A DNA stretch of 64,000 nucleotides from Metellina segmentata (lineage: Eukaryota > Arthropoda > Arachnida > Araneae > Tetragnathidae): assembly GCA_947359465.1 (NCBI GenBank), contig OX375873.1, positions 58,561,573-58,625,572 of the forward strand. The letters are read 5' to 3'. Positions 1 through 12,520 of this stretch are shown one piece after another (the first letter of the stretch is position 1; each line of letters starts with the position of its first letter). A model generated the notes under the pieces. The model saw only the letters and a program-made list of their open reading frames with translations. It was not told the DNA's origin and searched no databases. Both the position numbers and the translations under genes were made by a program.

Positions 1-634
1 GCCAATTACTCGGCCTCTAAAACTCTTAAATTAACGCTTAAACGCAAACTTTTTTCCGAGGCATAACTCAATGAGAAACGATATAACCAACACAACAGCA
101 TGAATCGAAATGAATTTGCTACGCTAGCGTGTTTGAGGGTTTCCCTACGCGTGGCGCATGCTTAAACTATATGAAAATTTAATTATTTGTATCTCCGCAT
201 ATGTAACACTCCTCTGAATTTCATTTATACCGGTCTACTTCTTCCTGGCGCATCTTTTTTTTTGTCTTAGAGTGTATGTATACTGCCACAGAGTATATAT
301 AAAATAAACGGAAACCATAAAATAAAATTTGCATAAAGGGTTTTCGTATGCTGTTTGCGGATTTGTGTATAGTTCCTGTATGTCTTAAACTCATATTTAA
401 AATATAAAAAATAAAAATATGTATACGAATGGGTAGCACTTTTAAAAAGTTTAATTTGAAAAGTTTCAGCACTTTAATAACTTATAGATATGAAAATGTT
501 TCTGAAAACATTTCAGACTGTTTAAGTAAGAAATAAAAAATAACGGGATTTAAATACAAAATCTTTATAAATTGGTTCTTCAAGTACTTCACATATGTAC
601 TAACTTTTGGGAAATCAGATGCTTTTACAATTTT
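1..634. other. AT-rich non-coding stretch
   Basis: I see no gene, splice-bounded exon or repeat structure here. The short open frames are AT-rich and have no recognisable domain. Confidence 0.6.
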
Positions 635-892
635 GGCTTTAATTACCTAGTTAATAGAATACCGGATTAGCAATCGGTGGGTTGCGAGTTCGAAACTCAA
701 TTTCACCAAAGATCGTCCTGTATGGGGGCTGGAGCATGTTAAATCGGTCAAAGCCTCAAAGCATCTACAGATTTGTCGTGGTATGAAAGTTTGGAGAGAA
801 GAGCGCCAGATGATCAGGTGTTAAATTTGTTTTTTGACCGTGGTTTAAAATTACGAAATGCCCTCTGATCTTTCCCTTCGGGGTTAATGCAT
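635..892 (+). mobile_element. tRNA-derived SINE, copy 1 (full-length type)
   Basis: This copy has a tRNA-like head followed by the SINE body found many times in the window. A B-box-like stretch, GCGAGTTCGAAACTC, lies near 689-703. The head-to-body linker (GGAGCATGTTAAATC) is followed by the body motif AAGTTTGGAGAG and by a TTTCCCTTCGGGGTTAA stretch near the end. It is a diverged member: the 3' part after the TTTCCC motif is shortened compared with the copy at 17111-17440. It would have been transcribed by RNA polymerase III and moved by a LINE reverse transcriptase encoded elsewhere. The homology is seen directly; the mechanism is known for tRNA SINEs in general. Confidence 0.75.
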
Positions 893-2386
893 ACTACACA
901 TCATGTGTTCGTCGATCGTTAAACAAATGTTCCATTTCCAAAAAGAACTTGCGAGTTGTAAGCGGCGTAAGTCGATTCCTATAATTTACCTTGGGTGTGT
1001 ATGCTCATGTCATGTATGTTCATGTGTATGTTGCCTGTCTGTGTTTGGCAGCGTGACCAAATAAAAGACATTCAACCATAAAACAGCCTCATGCCATAAA
1101 ATTGGATCTCATGCAATAAAATTGGACCTCATGCTATAAAATAGGACCTCATGGGATAAAACTGGGCGAACCTAAAAAGAACTAACTATAAACCTATATT
1201 TCATCTTAAAGTATAGGAACGAATTTGTAGTTACTTGAACTTGTGTGTTTAACCATTATACCTCAAACTAATATACCACAGTGCACGGAAGATGATAGAT
1301 ACATACCATGTTTTTAATACACACTTTTGAATAATACACACAACACCTCATGTGTTCAACTATATATTCTAGAATTAATATCCCGAAGTAAAATAAAACT
1401 TATATGCAGACGATGGAACTTAATTCCATGAACGAAGGCTTGTTTACCTTCCAGAGTTTAAAAATTATTCTATTTGGAGGATTTCCTTCCGTGACTATCA
1501 AATTGCCACGGTAAGTTTTATTTTGTTACCAAGCAAAGTTGCGGTTATTTCCGTGGAACTTCGAAGGTGATGCGTTACTTTCCTTGAAAAATTACATTTT
1601 TGTTGCTTAATTTCTACGATAAATATCCTTACCTTGTTCAGAATTATACGCACGCAAGCACGCTCTATGTCTTCTTTTTGTAAACTGTGCATGGATTAAA
1701 AGTTTTGCTATCTCCATCACGCTATTAAATTCTCATAAAATTAGATAGATTCCTAGAAAGTAAAAGAATTATTATTTTCACAAATTATTTTAAATATGAT
1801 TACGTGGTCATATTTTTGATGCGTTTATGTAATATGATTACGTGGTCATATATATATTTTTAAAAACAATTCTTTGTAGAATTGTCTACCTACAAATATA
1901 CTTAAATCCTATTGAAGTAGCAAATACATTTATCTGTCACTTCTCGAGCAGGACGAAAAAAAATAATTACAGTACTTCAAGTACTCCCTAAAATTCCTGA
2001 CAGTACAATTACGAATTATACTGTAGACTAGGATAAATGACCCGTCAATACGAACGGGTGAATAACAAAATTTATTTACTTTGGTCAAACTTCATTAATA
2101 TTTTTTAGAACCTGACGTTACGTGATCTCTGACTGTGTATAAATCTTTTTCACCTCTATCTGTTAATTTTGGTTAATCACTGGCCATGTATAAACCTTTT
2201 CCCTCCAACATCTTCCAACTTGCCTTGCTTTCGCATGGTAAAACTGGTACATGGTACTAGTAAAACAATATTACTGACTAGGTTTTCATTAACACTGGTA
2301 AAACAATGAGTTGCGTAAGGCAATCGTTTTATACTCAATGTTATTTCCATGGCGATTTAGAATAGAATAAGGACCGGTGTACGCAT
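893..2386. other. Non-coding stretch with two small repeats
   Basis: I see no gene. The stretch holds the 20-bp tandem repeat listed separately (1087-1167). It also holds a local direct duplication near 1795-1850, where the motif AATATGATTACGTGGTCATA occurs twice about 38 bp apart. Confidence 0.55.
1087..1167. repeat. Four-copy 20-bp minisatellite
   Basis: Four tandem units follow the pattern CTCATGCNATAAAATTGGAC. The first three are close to one another; the last has several substitutions. There is no coding potential. Confidence 0.85.
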
Positions 2387-2808
2387 CCGGCTTTTCAACG
2401 TGCGGCGCCACTGCGGCACCGAAGCCCAACGATGCACACATAATCGTGAAATGACGCACGAACTCATTTCGCGCCATTTGCGATAAATGTTCTATCGAAG
2501 AAAACGTGTTTATTTCGCTTACTTGGTGTAAAAAAAGAATATTTTGAAACAAAATAGATGTTACTGGATACAACCATTTAGTAACTATTATTTATATTCC
2601 ATTTGTTTATGAAAACAAGGTACTTCAGAACGGAGACTCATGTGCGGCGACCGTGCGGCGCCGTGGGGAACTGCGGTACAAATTGCACGCAAGTTGGAAA
2701 TGCGTCGCTCCAGCGGCTCTGGAGGCATGTGTGCATTGCTCCATTGGATCTTATGTATCTCAGACCGCACTTGCGTCGCGGAAGCGGCGCCGCACGTTGA
2801 AAAACCGG
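2387..2808. mobile_element. GC-rich terminal-inverted-repeat element (MITE-like)
   Basis: The left end (CCGGCTTTTCAACGTGCGGC) and the reverse complement of the right end (CCGGTTTTTCAACGTGCGGC) match at 19 of 20 positions, and the similarity runs on into a CGGCGCC box. A third internal stretch near 2641-2665 (GTGCGGCGCCGTGGGG) repeats the same GC-rich motif. The roughly 420-bp unit is strikingly GC-rich against an AT-rich background and has no transposase. I could not define a clean target-site duplication, so the superfamily is open. The short open frames inside it, on both strands, are by-products of the GC-rich sequence. Confidence 0.6.
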
Positions 2809-3237
2809 GCCTAATTTTTATATTTCGAATCTCGTTTTGCTCGTAACATCACGATATCAATCTAAGCAATTATAAACTCCCCCTATTCATGACATCACAC
2901 AAGCAATCAAAACTTTAATAGCCACGGAACACACAGGATAATATAGCATTTTATGTAATAAGATAATGTTTCTAAGTCATATTTAATAGCTTCAGCCCTC
3001 TATCGGGCTGCTCATCGACTGTAAACCGAGATACCAGAGACTGACGTAGTATAAAAAAAACCGTCTAAAAAAGTTTAATCTATGACGTGTTTATGATCAT
3101 TCACACCGTTAAATCCTCATAAAATTCAAAGTAATTCTTACGCAATAGATGAATTAATGATATAACAAATTATTTTTTGAACCCTCTGAGGGTTTCTTAA
3201 CGCAGGCATCCGTGCCTCAAACCCTGTTGTAGTTTCG
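2809..3237. other. AT-rich non-coding stretch
   Basis: I see no gene or clear repeat. Its right edge, TAGTTTCG at 3230-3237, is the target-site duplication of the adjacent transposon. Confidence 0.5.
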
Positions 3238-4011
3238 GGTACAGCTACAGTCCACGTTTCTGAGCGGTGGCAACGGCCTTGGCGAACTTCTAAAGTCGTA
3301 AAAGTAAAAAAATTTTCAAAACTTTTTTCTTTTAAAAATAATTTTTTTTTTCAACGGAAAATGAAAGTTTGAAGACATATTTGAGAACGTTTTAAAAAAG
3401 TATATATTTTTTAAACTTTCACAGAATGTAGAAAGCTTAAACACATTTCAGAACACATTTGTGAACCAGCAGAAAAACTAAGCTGCGAATGTTGGGTAAG
3501 AATACCCTGAAACTTATCAATTACACTAAATACAGTAGGCTGTTTGAAAAAAAAAAGCAAGAAATAATACAACCTGATAAATCAGAACTGTTCCGAGAAA
3601 AAAAATTACTAAACAAGAATATTCCAAAAATGTGAAAAATCAATACATGTCAGAACTATGCCGGGAAAAAAATTATAATAAAATAAATATTCCACAACTG
3701 TAGAAATACAAATAAATAAACCAATGGTATCAAAGAAGAAACATATTATAGGACCAATGCAATCAAAGCATATTTCAAAATCAAAATAACCAATAGAAGC
3801 AAAGAAAAAATTTCAAAAGTACCAATGAAATCAAACGATTTTAACAGATTTTGGAAGAACTTTCTAGAATATTCAAAATGAAAATTGAAAGTTACCGTTT
3901 GTCGAGATGGCACGAAAACCACAACAACCGTAAAGACAGATGGGTTACCTTAGCCAAAAAAAATCGCCAAGACCGTTGCCACCGCTCATAAACGTAGAGT
4001 TCAGCTGTACC
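3238..4011. mobile_element. Non-autonomous DNA transposon with 8-bp target duplication (hAT-like)
   Basis: The 774-bp unit is flanked by a perfect 8-bp direct duplication, TAGTTTCG, at 3230-3237 and 4012-4019. Its termini are about 48-bp inverted repeats starting GGTACAGCT and sharing the block GAGCGGTGGCAACGG, with a handful of mismatches between arms. The interior is A-rich, with a short recurring motif of the type ACCAATGNNATCAAAG between about 3720 and 3830, and encodes nothing. An 8-bp duplication fits the hAT superfamily best, but P and Merlin elements also make 8-bp duplications, so the superfamily is inferred. Confidence 0.85.
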
Positions 4012-4019
4012 TAGTTTCG

Positions 4020-4845
4020 CATTTTCTGCATAACCTCTGAACAACTTTGACTTTTTTTGTACCTATAAAATCAATCCTAAGATTCAATCACCCAATAGAT
4101 GTGGGTTTTTCGTTATTAAATGCGAAATGTGGTGAAAAAGTAATGCTACGCTACTCTTGGCGCTTAGTGGGTTCAATTACAGCGGTCGTACTTTTTTACC
4201 CCAAAGTAAGTAACATTTTTAAAATTAAATAAATTGATACTGATTTCATTTTTACCAGTCACATTTTTTACACACCACTCAAAATCAATGCAACGAAAAG
4301 AACTGTCTCGGGACACGCCGTGCTGGCCACGCAGTGACTCACTAATACACTATGTAGCTTTATAAATTGTTTTCCTTACTTCGTATGCACTATTTCATTA
4401 AAGCATACGATTTGGCTGCCTTTATATCTCGTTACAAGGGGATGTTTAACGTATAATCAGTTATTGCACTAAGTGAATAGAGATTTTTGTTGTCGTCTTT
4501 TTTGTTTATCGTTGTGGTTGTTTTGGTGTGTTATGGAGTAAGAGCGCACAAGACGACGTCAAGCTTAAACTGTCGTGAAAAGGGAAAAAAGAGGGATCGG
4601 GAGCAGATTAGGGGGCTAAAAGCAGAGAAGAATAACATGAATGTCCCGGGAGTGCAACCTATGTGCTTACTAAAGATAGTAAACCCCGTGGGAAAGAAAA
4701 GATCATTACAGTACCTTGGGTTCGTGAAGAACGCACACATCTAAGGGAGATGGGACCCTGAGGGCATGTGCTGTTGGATCCTTTCTGTTTATGTGTGATG
4801 TTTTGTATATTATCACCAGCTTTGTTCTTTGTATGCAAAACGTAG
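4020..4845. other. Non-coding stretch
   Basis: I see no gene. The region 4487-4744 is somewhat richer in G and is open on both strands, but I recognise no domain and no convincing splice-bounded exon. Confidence 0.5.
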
Positions 4846-7800
4846 CAATCGTTACCCCGATCACCCTATGATTCAACTATGGGTGGATTGAGGGGCCGGA
4901 GTTATGAATGAATAAATGCAAGTAATTGTTACTCCGATCACCCTTTGAACGAACCATGAGTAGAATGGGTGGCTTGAGTTATGAATAAATAAATGTAAGC
5001 AGTTGTTACCCCGATCACACTTACACCGAACTATGGATACATGGGGTGGCGTGATTAATGAATGAATAAATATGTTTTATTGTTATCCGGATCACCCTTT
5101 GAACGAACTATGGGTAGTTTGAGCAGCCTTGAGTTATGGATGAATAAATGTAAGTAATTGCTACTCCGATCACCCTTTGAACGAACCATGGGTAGTTTCA
5201 GTTACAAAGGAATAAATGTATTTTATTGTTATCCCGTTCACCCTTTGAACGAACCATGGGTACTTTGAGCAGCCTTGAGTTATGGATGAATAAATGCAAG
5301 TAATTGTTACTCCGATCACCCTTCAAACGAACCATGAGTAGAATAGGTGGCCTGAGTTATGAATGAATAAATGTAAGCAGTTGTTACCCCGATCTCACTT
5401 TGACCGAACTGTGGATAGATGGTGTGGCCGGATTAATGAATGAATAAATATGTTTTATTGATATCCGGATCATTCTTTGAACGAACCACGGGTAGATTGA
5501 GTTACGATAGAATAAATATATTTTATTGTTATCCCGTTCACCCTTTGAACGAACCATGGGTACTTTGAGCAGCCTTGAGTTCTGGATGAATAAATGTAAG
5601 TAATTGTTACTCCGATCACCCTTCGAACGAACCATAAGTAGAATGGGTGGCCTGAGTTATGAATGAATAAATGTAAGCAGTTGTTACCCCGATCTCACTT
5701 TGACCGAACTGTGGATAGATGGGGTGGCCGAATTAATGAATGAATAAATATGTTTTATTGATATCCGGATCATTCTTTGAACGAACCACGGGTAGATTGA
5801 GTTACGATAGAATAAATATATTTTATTGTTATCCCGTTCACCCTTTGAACGAACCATGGGTACTTTGAGCAGCCTTGAGTTCTGGATGAATAAATGTAAG
5901 TAATTGTTACTCCGATCACCCTTCGAACGAACCATAAGTAGAATGGGTGGCCTGAGTTATGAATGAATAAATGTAAGCAGTTGTTACCCCGATCTCACTT
6001 TGACCGAACTGTGGATAGATGGGGTGGCCGAATTAATGAATGAATAAATATGTTTTATTGATATCCGGATCATTCTTTGAACGAACCACGGGTAGATTGA
6101 GTTACGATAGAATAAATATATTTTATTGTTATCCCGTTCACCCTTTGAACGAACCATGGGTACTTTGAGCAGCCTTGAGTTCTGGATGAATAAATGTAAG
6201 TAATTGTTACTCCGATCACCCTTCGAACGAACCATAAGTAGAATGGGTGGCCTGAGTTATGAATGAATAAATGTAAGCAGTTGTTACCCCGATCTCACTT
6301 TGACCGAACTGTGGATAGATGGGGTGGCCGAATTAATGAATGAATAAATATGTTTTATTGATATCCGGATCATTCTTTGAACGAACCACGGGTAGATTGA
6401 GTTACGATAGAATAAATATATTTTATTGTTATCCCGTTCACCCTTTGAACGAACCATGGGTACTTTGAGCAGCCTTGAGTTCTGGATGAATAAATGTAAG
6501 TAATTGTTACTCCGATCACCCTTCGAACGAACCATAAGTAGAATGGGTGGCCTGAGTTATGAATGAATAAATGTAAGCAGTTGTTACCCCGATCTCACTT
6601 TGACCGAACTGTGGATAGATGGGGTGGCCGAATTAATGAATGAATAAATATGTTTTATTGATATCCGGATCAATCTTTGAACGAACCACGGGTAGATTGA
6701 GTTACGATAGAATAAATGTATTTTATTGTTATCCCGTTCACCCTTTGAACGAACCATGGGTACTTTGAGCAGCCTTGAGTTATGGATGAATAAATGTAAG
6801 TAATTGTTACTCCGATCACCCTTCGAACGAACCATGAGTAGAATGGGTGGCCTGAGTTATGAATGAATAAATGTAAACAATTGTTACCCCGATCTCATTT
6901 TGACCGAACTGTGGATAGATGGGGTGGTCGGATTAATGAATGAATAAATATGTTTTATTGATATCCGGATCATCCTTTGAACGAACCACGGATAGATTGA
7001 GTTACGATATAATAAATGTATTTTATTGCTATCCCGTTCACCCTTTGAACGAACCATGGGTAGTTTGAGCAGCCTTGAGTTATGGATGAATAGGATGAAT
7101 GGATGAATCGGAGTAAGTAAACGTTACTCCGATCACCCTTTGATCGAACCATGGGTAGTTTCAGTTACAAAGGAATAAATGTATTTTATTGTTATCCCGT
7201 TCACCCTTTGAACGAACCATGGGTACTTTGAGCAGCCTTGAGTTATGGATGAAAAAATGTAAGTAATTGTTACTCCGATCACCCTTCGAACGAACCATGA
7301 GTAGAATGGGTGGCCTGAATTTTGAATGAATAAATGTAAGCAGTTGTTACCCCGATCTCACTTTGACCGAACTGTAGATAGATGGGGTGGTCGGATTAAT
7401 GAATGAATAAATATGTTTTATTGATATCCGGATCATCCTTTGAACGAACTACGGGTAGATTGAGTTACGATAGAATAAATGTGTTTTATTGTTATCCCGT
7501 TCACCCTTTGAACGAACCATGTGTAGTTTGAGCAGCCTTGAGTTATGGATGAATAAATGTAAGTAATTGTTACTCCGATCACCCTTCGAACGAACCATGG
7601 GTAGAATGTGTGGCCTGAGTTATGAATGAATAAATGTAAGCAGTTGTTAGCCCGATCACACTTTGACCGAACTATGGATAGATGGAGTGGCCTGATTAAT
7701 GAATGAATAAATATGTTTTGTTGCTATCCGGATATCTTTGAACGAACCGTGGGTAGTTTGAGTGGCCTGACTTATGAATGAATAAATTTAAGCAATTGTA

Positions 7801-7875
7801 ACCCAATCACCCTTTAAACGAACTATGGGAATATTGGGAGGCCTGAGTTGCAAATGAATGAATACATATATTCGG
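4846..7875. repeat. Satellite array 1: ~75-bp subunits in a 300-bp higher-order unit
   Basis: About 40 diverged subunits of 69-78 bp share a core GATCACCCTTTGAACGAACC followed by ATGGGTAG and GAATGAATAAATGTAAG. Between about 5384 and 6880 they are organised as a higher-order unit of exactly 300 bp, four subunit types per unit. The same 4-subunit sequence recurs at 5384, 5684, 5984, 6284 and 6584. The copies at 5684, 5984 and 6284 look identical by eye, which points to recent unequal exchange or gene conversion. The flanks (4846-5383 and 6885-7875) have older, less regular subunits. Minus-strand open frames that recur every 300 bp and contain MVRSKG are by-products of the periodicity, not genes. 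Confidence 0.95.
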
Positions 7876-8764
7876 AGATTTAAATTCCGAGTACATATTT
7901 TCTTTAATATCCCATCAACAAATGACGTAAGAATCTGCTCTTTTTAAGGACCTAATTTTCCACTTCGCCTAACCCCACCGATTCAAGTTTTTCGCATGAC
8001 CAATCCTGAAAACCTCTTCACGGTTACTTCTTAAAAAACTCCGCTCTGCTCTCTTTAAGCAAATTGCAAAAATCACGCTTATCACCGCGTCTCAAGCGCC
8101 CGAATATCACCGAGCATCACCGACGCCTTTCGGCTTGCTACACTCGTCTTTTTATCGAATTCCGAAAGGGGAATCGCTTTCGCACAGTCAACATATCCGC
8201 TCTTTAAGAAAACTGTCTTCTCATTAGAAGAAAATATCATCTCGCAAAAACAAAATCTGATGATCTGTAAATTATCCTAAGGAAACCGCTGATGTGGAAT
8301 TTATATAGCACGAAAGGGTTTTCCCGCACCGATGGTTTCCTCCTCTATTCCCCTCTCCGGAAACATCCATCCAGAGTTTCCGTTTCGACCTTTTTTCCAA
8401 TCCGCAAAAATCGAAATGCATTTGGATGGAAAAGAAGACCGAGGCAGTTCGAAAGAATAAAAAGGAGTTGGAGATATCTTCCTATCACACGGCATGGAAA
8501 AATGCATTAATTTTTGCACACCGAAAATAATTTGTGCTCTGGTTTCTGCAGTGAATGTTGCTGTCGCACTGTGTTGTCACGGGTACCTACGATAGTTCAT
8601 TTTTTTTTATTATACAAATCTTAAAGAAATACTATTTTTTTAAAAATAATTTTAAACGGTTTGACTATATTAACATATAATTGGTAGAAACACCTCATGA
8701 TTACCAAGTCCAACCTCGTAAATGAAGAAAGTTAATAAAATAGGAACTTCAAAGAATGTTTAAA
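7876..8764. other. Non-coding stretch, locally GC-richer
   Basis: The part from 8040 to 8500 is less AT-rich than its surroundings and holds overlapping open frames on both strands. I recognise no domain and no splice-bounded exon. An unrecognised exon or regulatory region cannot be excluded. Confidence 0.4.
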
Positions 8765-9216
8765 TAACTCGTCGTTTCTTCATCAATTAATAATTTTAAA
8801 ATTGTTCAAATAATTTACTTTTACTGATCGAGATTATTTAAGATACACCAATGCAGATATAAATTATCCTCATTACCAAGACCAAAAAGTTCGTAAGAGA
8901 GTTCCACCAAATTTCATTCTGTAAATTTTTCAGATTGTGGTAAAATCATCTTAGTAACTAAAACGTTTATTTCCTTAAATGATTTCTTTAAATGATAACT
9001 CGTCGTTTCCTCATCAATTAATAATTTTAAAACTGTTCAAATAATTTGCTTTTACTGATCGATAAATCGAAAATTATTTAAGATACCCCAATGTAGATAT
9101 AAATTATCCTCATTACCAAGTCCAAAAAGTTCGTAAAAGAGTTCCACCAAATTTCATTCTTTGAATTTTTCCGGTTGTTGTAAAATCACCTTAGTAACTA
9201 AAACATTTATTTTCTT
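8765..9216. repeat. 231-bp tandem duplication
   Basis: The segment beginning TAACTCGTCGTTTC at 8765 recurs at 8996, an offset of 231 bp, and the two copies align over about 220 bp with scattered substitutions and one small indel near 9060-9070. Shared blocks include ATAAATTATCCTCATTACCA and AGAGTTCCACCAAATTTCAT. The divergence suggests an old duplication. No coding potential is preserved. Confidence 0.9.
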
Positions 9217-10574
9217 TTTTTCAAAATAGAAAAAATCTGTTTAGTCCATAACAATATTTAACGAAACTGTAAGTAATATTTTTATTAATAAATACTTTAC
9301 TAATTCATTTATCTTGTTCCGAATGCTCTTTGAATTATCCCCGTTGAATGAATTTTGCTTAAATACTTTTAAATTAAGTTTCACACTGCAGCCCGAATCG
9401 AGGAAAATTTTACATCATTAGGAAATAAAAATGTATTTACTTCATTGTAATGCATCTTTAAGAAGAGATTTAAACCTTTTGATAGAAACTTTCTCTTTAC
9501 CTTGCGCTATTATGATCTATAAAAACAATTACCTCGGTAGATTAGTAACCGAACGTCAGAAATATGACAAAACAATAGTTAACAATAACATTCTTTAAAA
9601 CAAACTTCAAGTAATTATTACCTAACAATAATCATTGCAACAGAAAAATGAAAATTGATGTTATGTGAGAAAGCTTGATAATGAAAGGGATAAAAATAAA
9701 ACATGTTTATCCGTTATTTCAAGTCATTTAACATTATTGACTTGAAATAATAGAAACATCAAGGATGTGGGTTCTATAATGATTGCTATAATAAAATAAA
9801 CAATGTATTCAAGTAAGCAAATATTTCAAAAGTTTATTGTCTTGTCTATTTTTATGATACTCTTTTGTGTTTAATTTCGGCGGTAGATATTTCTATTTCA
9901 CTTATACTTTGATTTTAAAATTTTCGGGCTTCTCTAAATGGTGTCACTGATTAGAAATATAAGAAAACATGAACGATAATTAGGATCTTGCGCTATAAAA
10001 TTCCAAATCCAATCCATAAACCGATACTATCAAGTGCAAAAATATACTACCAACAGAGAAATCCCTAATCACAAACAGGGGAATAAGAATAGTGCAACAA
10101 TGAATTTTAACAGTAAAAGATAACAAAATAGAGAACAGATATTTTTTCAGAAGAGGTTTCGTACTTTTTAGGTTTGAAACAAATAACGTAAAAACAATTG
10201 TTTTTCGAAGTCTTTTCAATGATATTGATGTTCCTTGGAGAGAGAAACTTTTCTGGTAGCAATTCAACTCTAAAATAATTGGTCAAAATCTGTAGATCAG
10301 ATTTAAAATCACGCTTCATCGATACATTGAATTTATTTCTTTAGATTGAATCCAATTTTTCTACAAGTAGAAACATATTTGGTCTTGGTCTGTCTTTAGT
10401 AATTGGGTTTGAGTTATGAAAAAAATCTAAGAAAGTTGAGCTTCCTACAAAAGGGTCCTCGTTTAGACAAGCAATAGGTGACTAAGTATCAAACATTGAT
10501 CCAAAGGCATGTCTTTGTGTGCGCAATGAGAAATTGGGCTGAGTAATATATGCGTTAACTCTAGCAGTGGTAGT
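9217..10574. other. AT-rich non-coding stretch
   Basis: I see nothing I can assign. Minus-strand open frames at 9980-10319 are AT-rich and have no domain signature. Confidence 0.5.
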
Positions 10575-12520
10575 CTGGACAAGATATCTCGTCATTTGCA
10601 AAAGTAACTAGATATCTTGATGGAAAAGAAATATCTAGTCATTAGTAAAAATGACTAGAAAATGATGGATGAGATATCCCGTCATTAGTAAAAATGACTG
10701 GAACTATATGGACGAGATATCTCGTCCTTAGTAAAAATAACAAGATCTTGATGGAAAAAAATATATATATATTTATTTATTTATATTCATTAGTAAAATG
10801 ACTAGATATTGATGGATGAGACATACCTTAGTTAGTAAAAATGACTGGAACTTGATGGACGAGATATCACGTCATTACTAAAAATAACTATATTTTGATG
10901 GAAAAGATATCTAGTCATTAGTAAAATTGACTAGATATTGATGGATGAGATATCCCGTCATTAGTAAAAATGACTGGAACTAGATAGACGAGATATCTCG
11001 TCATTAGTAAAAATAACTAGATCTTGATGGAAAAGATATGTAGTCATTAGTAAAAATGACTGGAACTAGATGGACGAGATATCTGGTTCTTAGTAAAAAT
11101 AATATATATTCATTAGTAAATATGACTGGAACCTGATGGACGAGATATCACGTCATTACTAAAAATAACTATATCTTGATGGAAAAGATATATAGTCATT
11201 AATAAAATTGACTAGATATTGATGGATGAGATATCCCGTCATTAGTAAAAATGACTGGAACTAGATAGACGAGATATCTCGTCATTAGTAAAAATAACTA
11301 GATCTTGATGGAAAAGATATGTAGTCATTAGTAAAAATGACTGGAACTAGATGGACGAGATATCTGGTCCTTAGTAAAAATAATATATATTCATTAGTAA
11401 ATATGACTGGAACCTGATGGACGAGATATCACGTCATTACTAAAAATAACTAGATCTTGATGGAAAAGATATGTAGTCATTAGTAAAAATGACTGGAACT
11501 AGATGGACGAGATATCTGGTCCTTAGTAAAAATAATATATATTCATTAGTAAATATGACTGGAACCTGATGGACGAGATATCACGTCATTACTAAAAATA
11601 ACTAGATCTTGATGGAAAAGATATGTAGTCATTAGTAAAAATGACTAGATATTGATGGATGAGATATCCCGTCATTAGTAAAAATGACTGGAACTAGATA
11701 GACGAGATATCTCGTCATTAGTAAAAATAACTAGATCTTGATGGAAAAGATATGTAGTCATTAGTAAAAATGACTGGAACTAGATGGACGAGATATCTGG
11801 TCCTTAGTAAAAATAATATATATTCATTAGTAAATATGACTGGAACCTGATGGACGAGATATCACGTCATTACTAAAAATAACTATATCTTGATGGAAAA
11901 GATATATAGTCATTAGTAAAATTGACTAGATATTGATGGATGAGATATCCCGTCATTAGTAAAAATGACTGGAACTAGATAGACGAGATATCTCGTCATT
12001 AGTAAAAATAACTAGATCTTGATGGAAAAGATATGTAGTCATTAGTAAAAATGACTGGAACTAGATGGACGAGATATCTGGTCCTTAGTAAAAATAATAT
12101 ATATTCATTAGTAAATATGACTGGAACCTGATGGACGAGATATCACGTCATTACTAAAAATAACTAGATCTTGATGGAAAAGATATGTAGTCATTAGTAA
12201 AAATGACTGGAACTAGATGGACGAGATATCTGGTCCTTAGTAAAAATAATATATATTCATTAGTAAATATGACTGGAACCTGATGGACGAGATATCACGT
12301 CATTACTAAAAATAACTAGATCTTGATGGAAAAGATATGTAGTCATTAGTAAAAATGACTAGATATTGATGGATGAGATATCCCGTCATTAGTAAAAATG
12401 AGTGGAACTAGATGGACGAGATATCTGGTCCTTAGTAAAAATAACTAGATTGTGACTGATGAGATATCTCGTAATTCGGAAAATTGTTCAGATCTTTATG
12501 GACAAGATATCTCGTCAAAA
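10575..12520. repeat. Satellite array 2: palindrome-cored units in a 714-bp higher-order repeat
   Basis: Units of about 43-46 bp alternate between types containing GACGAGATATCTCGTC, a perfect 16-bp palindrome (for example 10711-10726), and types with one arm changed (GAGATATCCCGTC, GAGATATCACGTC, AAAGATATGTAGTC). They are separated by ATTAGTAAAAATGACTGGAA-like linkers. A marker variant, TCATTAGTAAATATGACTGG, starts at 11110, 11391, 11543, 11824, 12105 and 12257. The spacings are 281, 152, 281, 281 and 152, so the pattern repeats every 714 bp. The array decays at both ends. I see no protein-coding content. Confidence 0.95.

Noticed and set aside
5384..7152. Series of minus-strand open frames with repeated MVRSKG peptides
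   Set aside because: They recur every 300 bp because the satellite does. The frame is open by periodicity, there is no other gene evidence, and flanking units break it.
10575..12520. CRISPR-like array of regularly spaced palindromic repeats
   Set aside because: The spacers are themselves repeats, the context is eukaryotic and there are no cas genes. It is a minisatellite.
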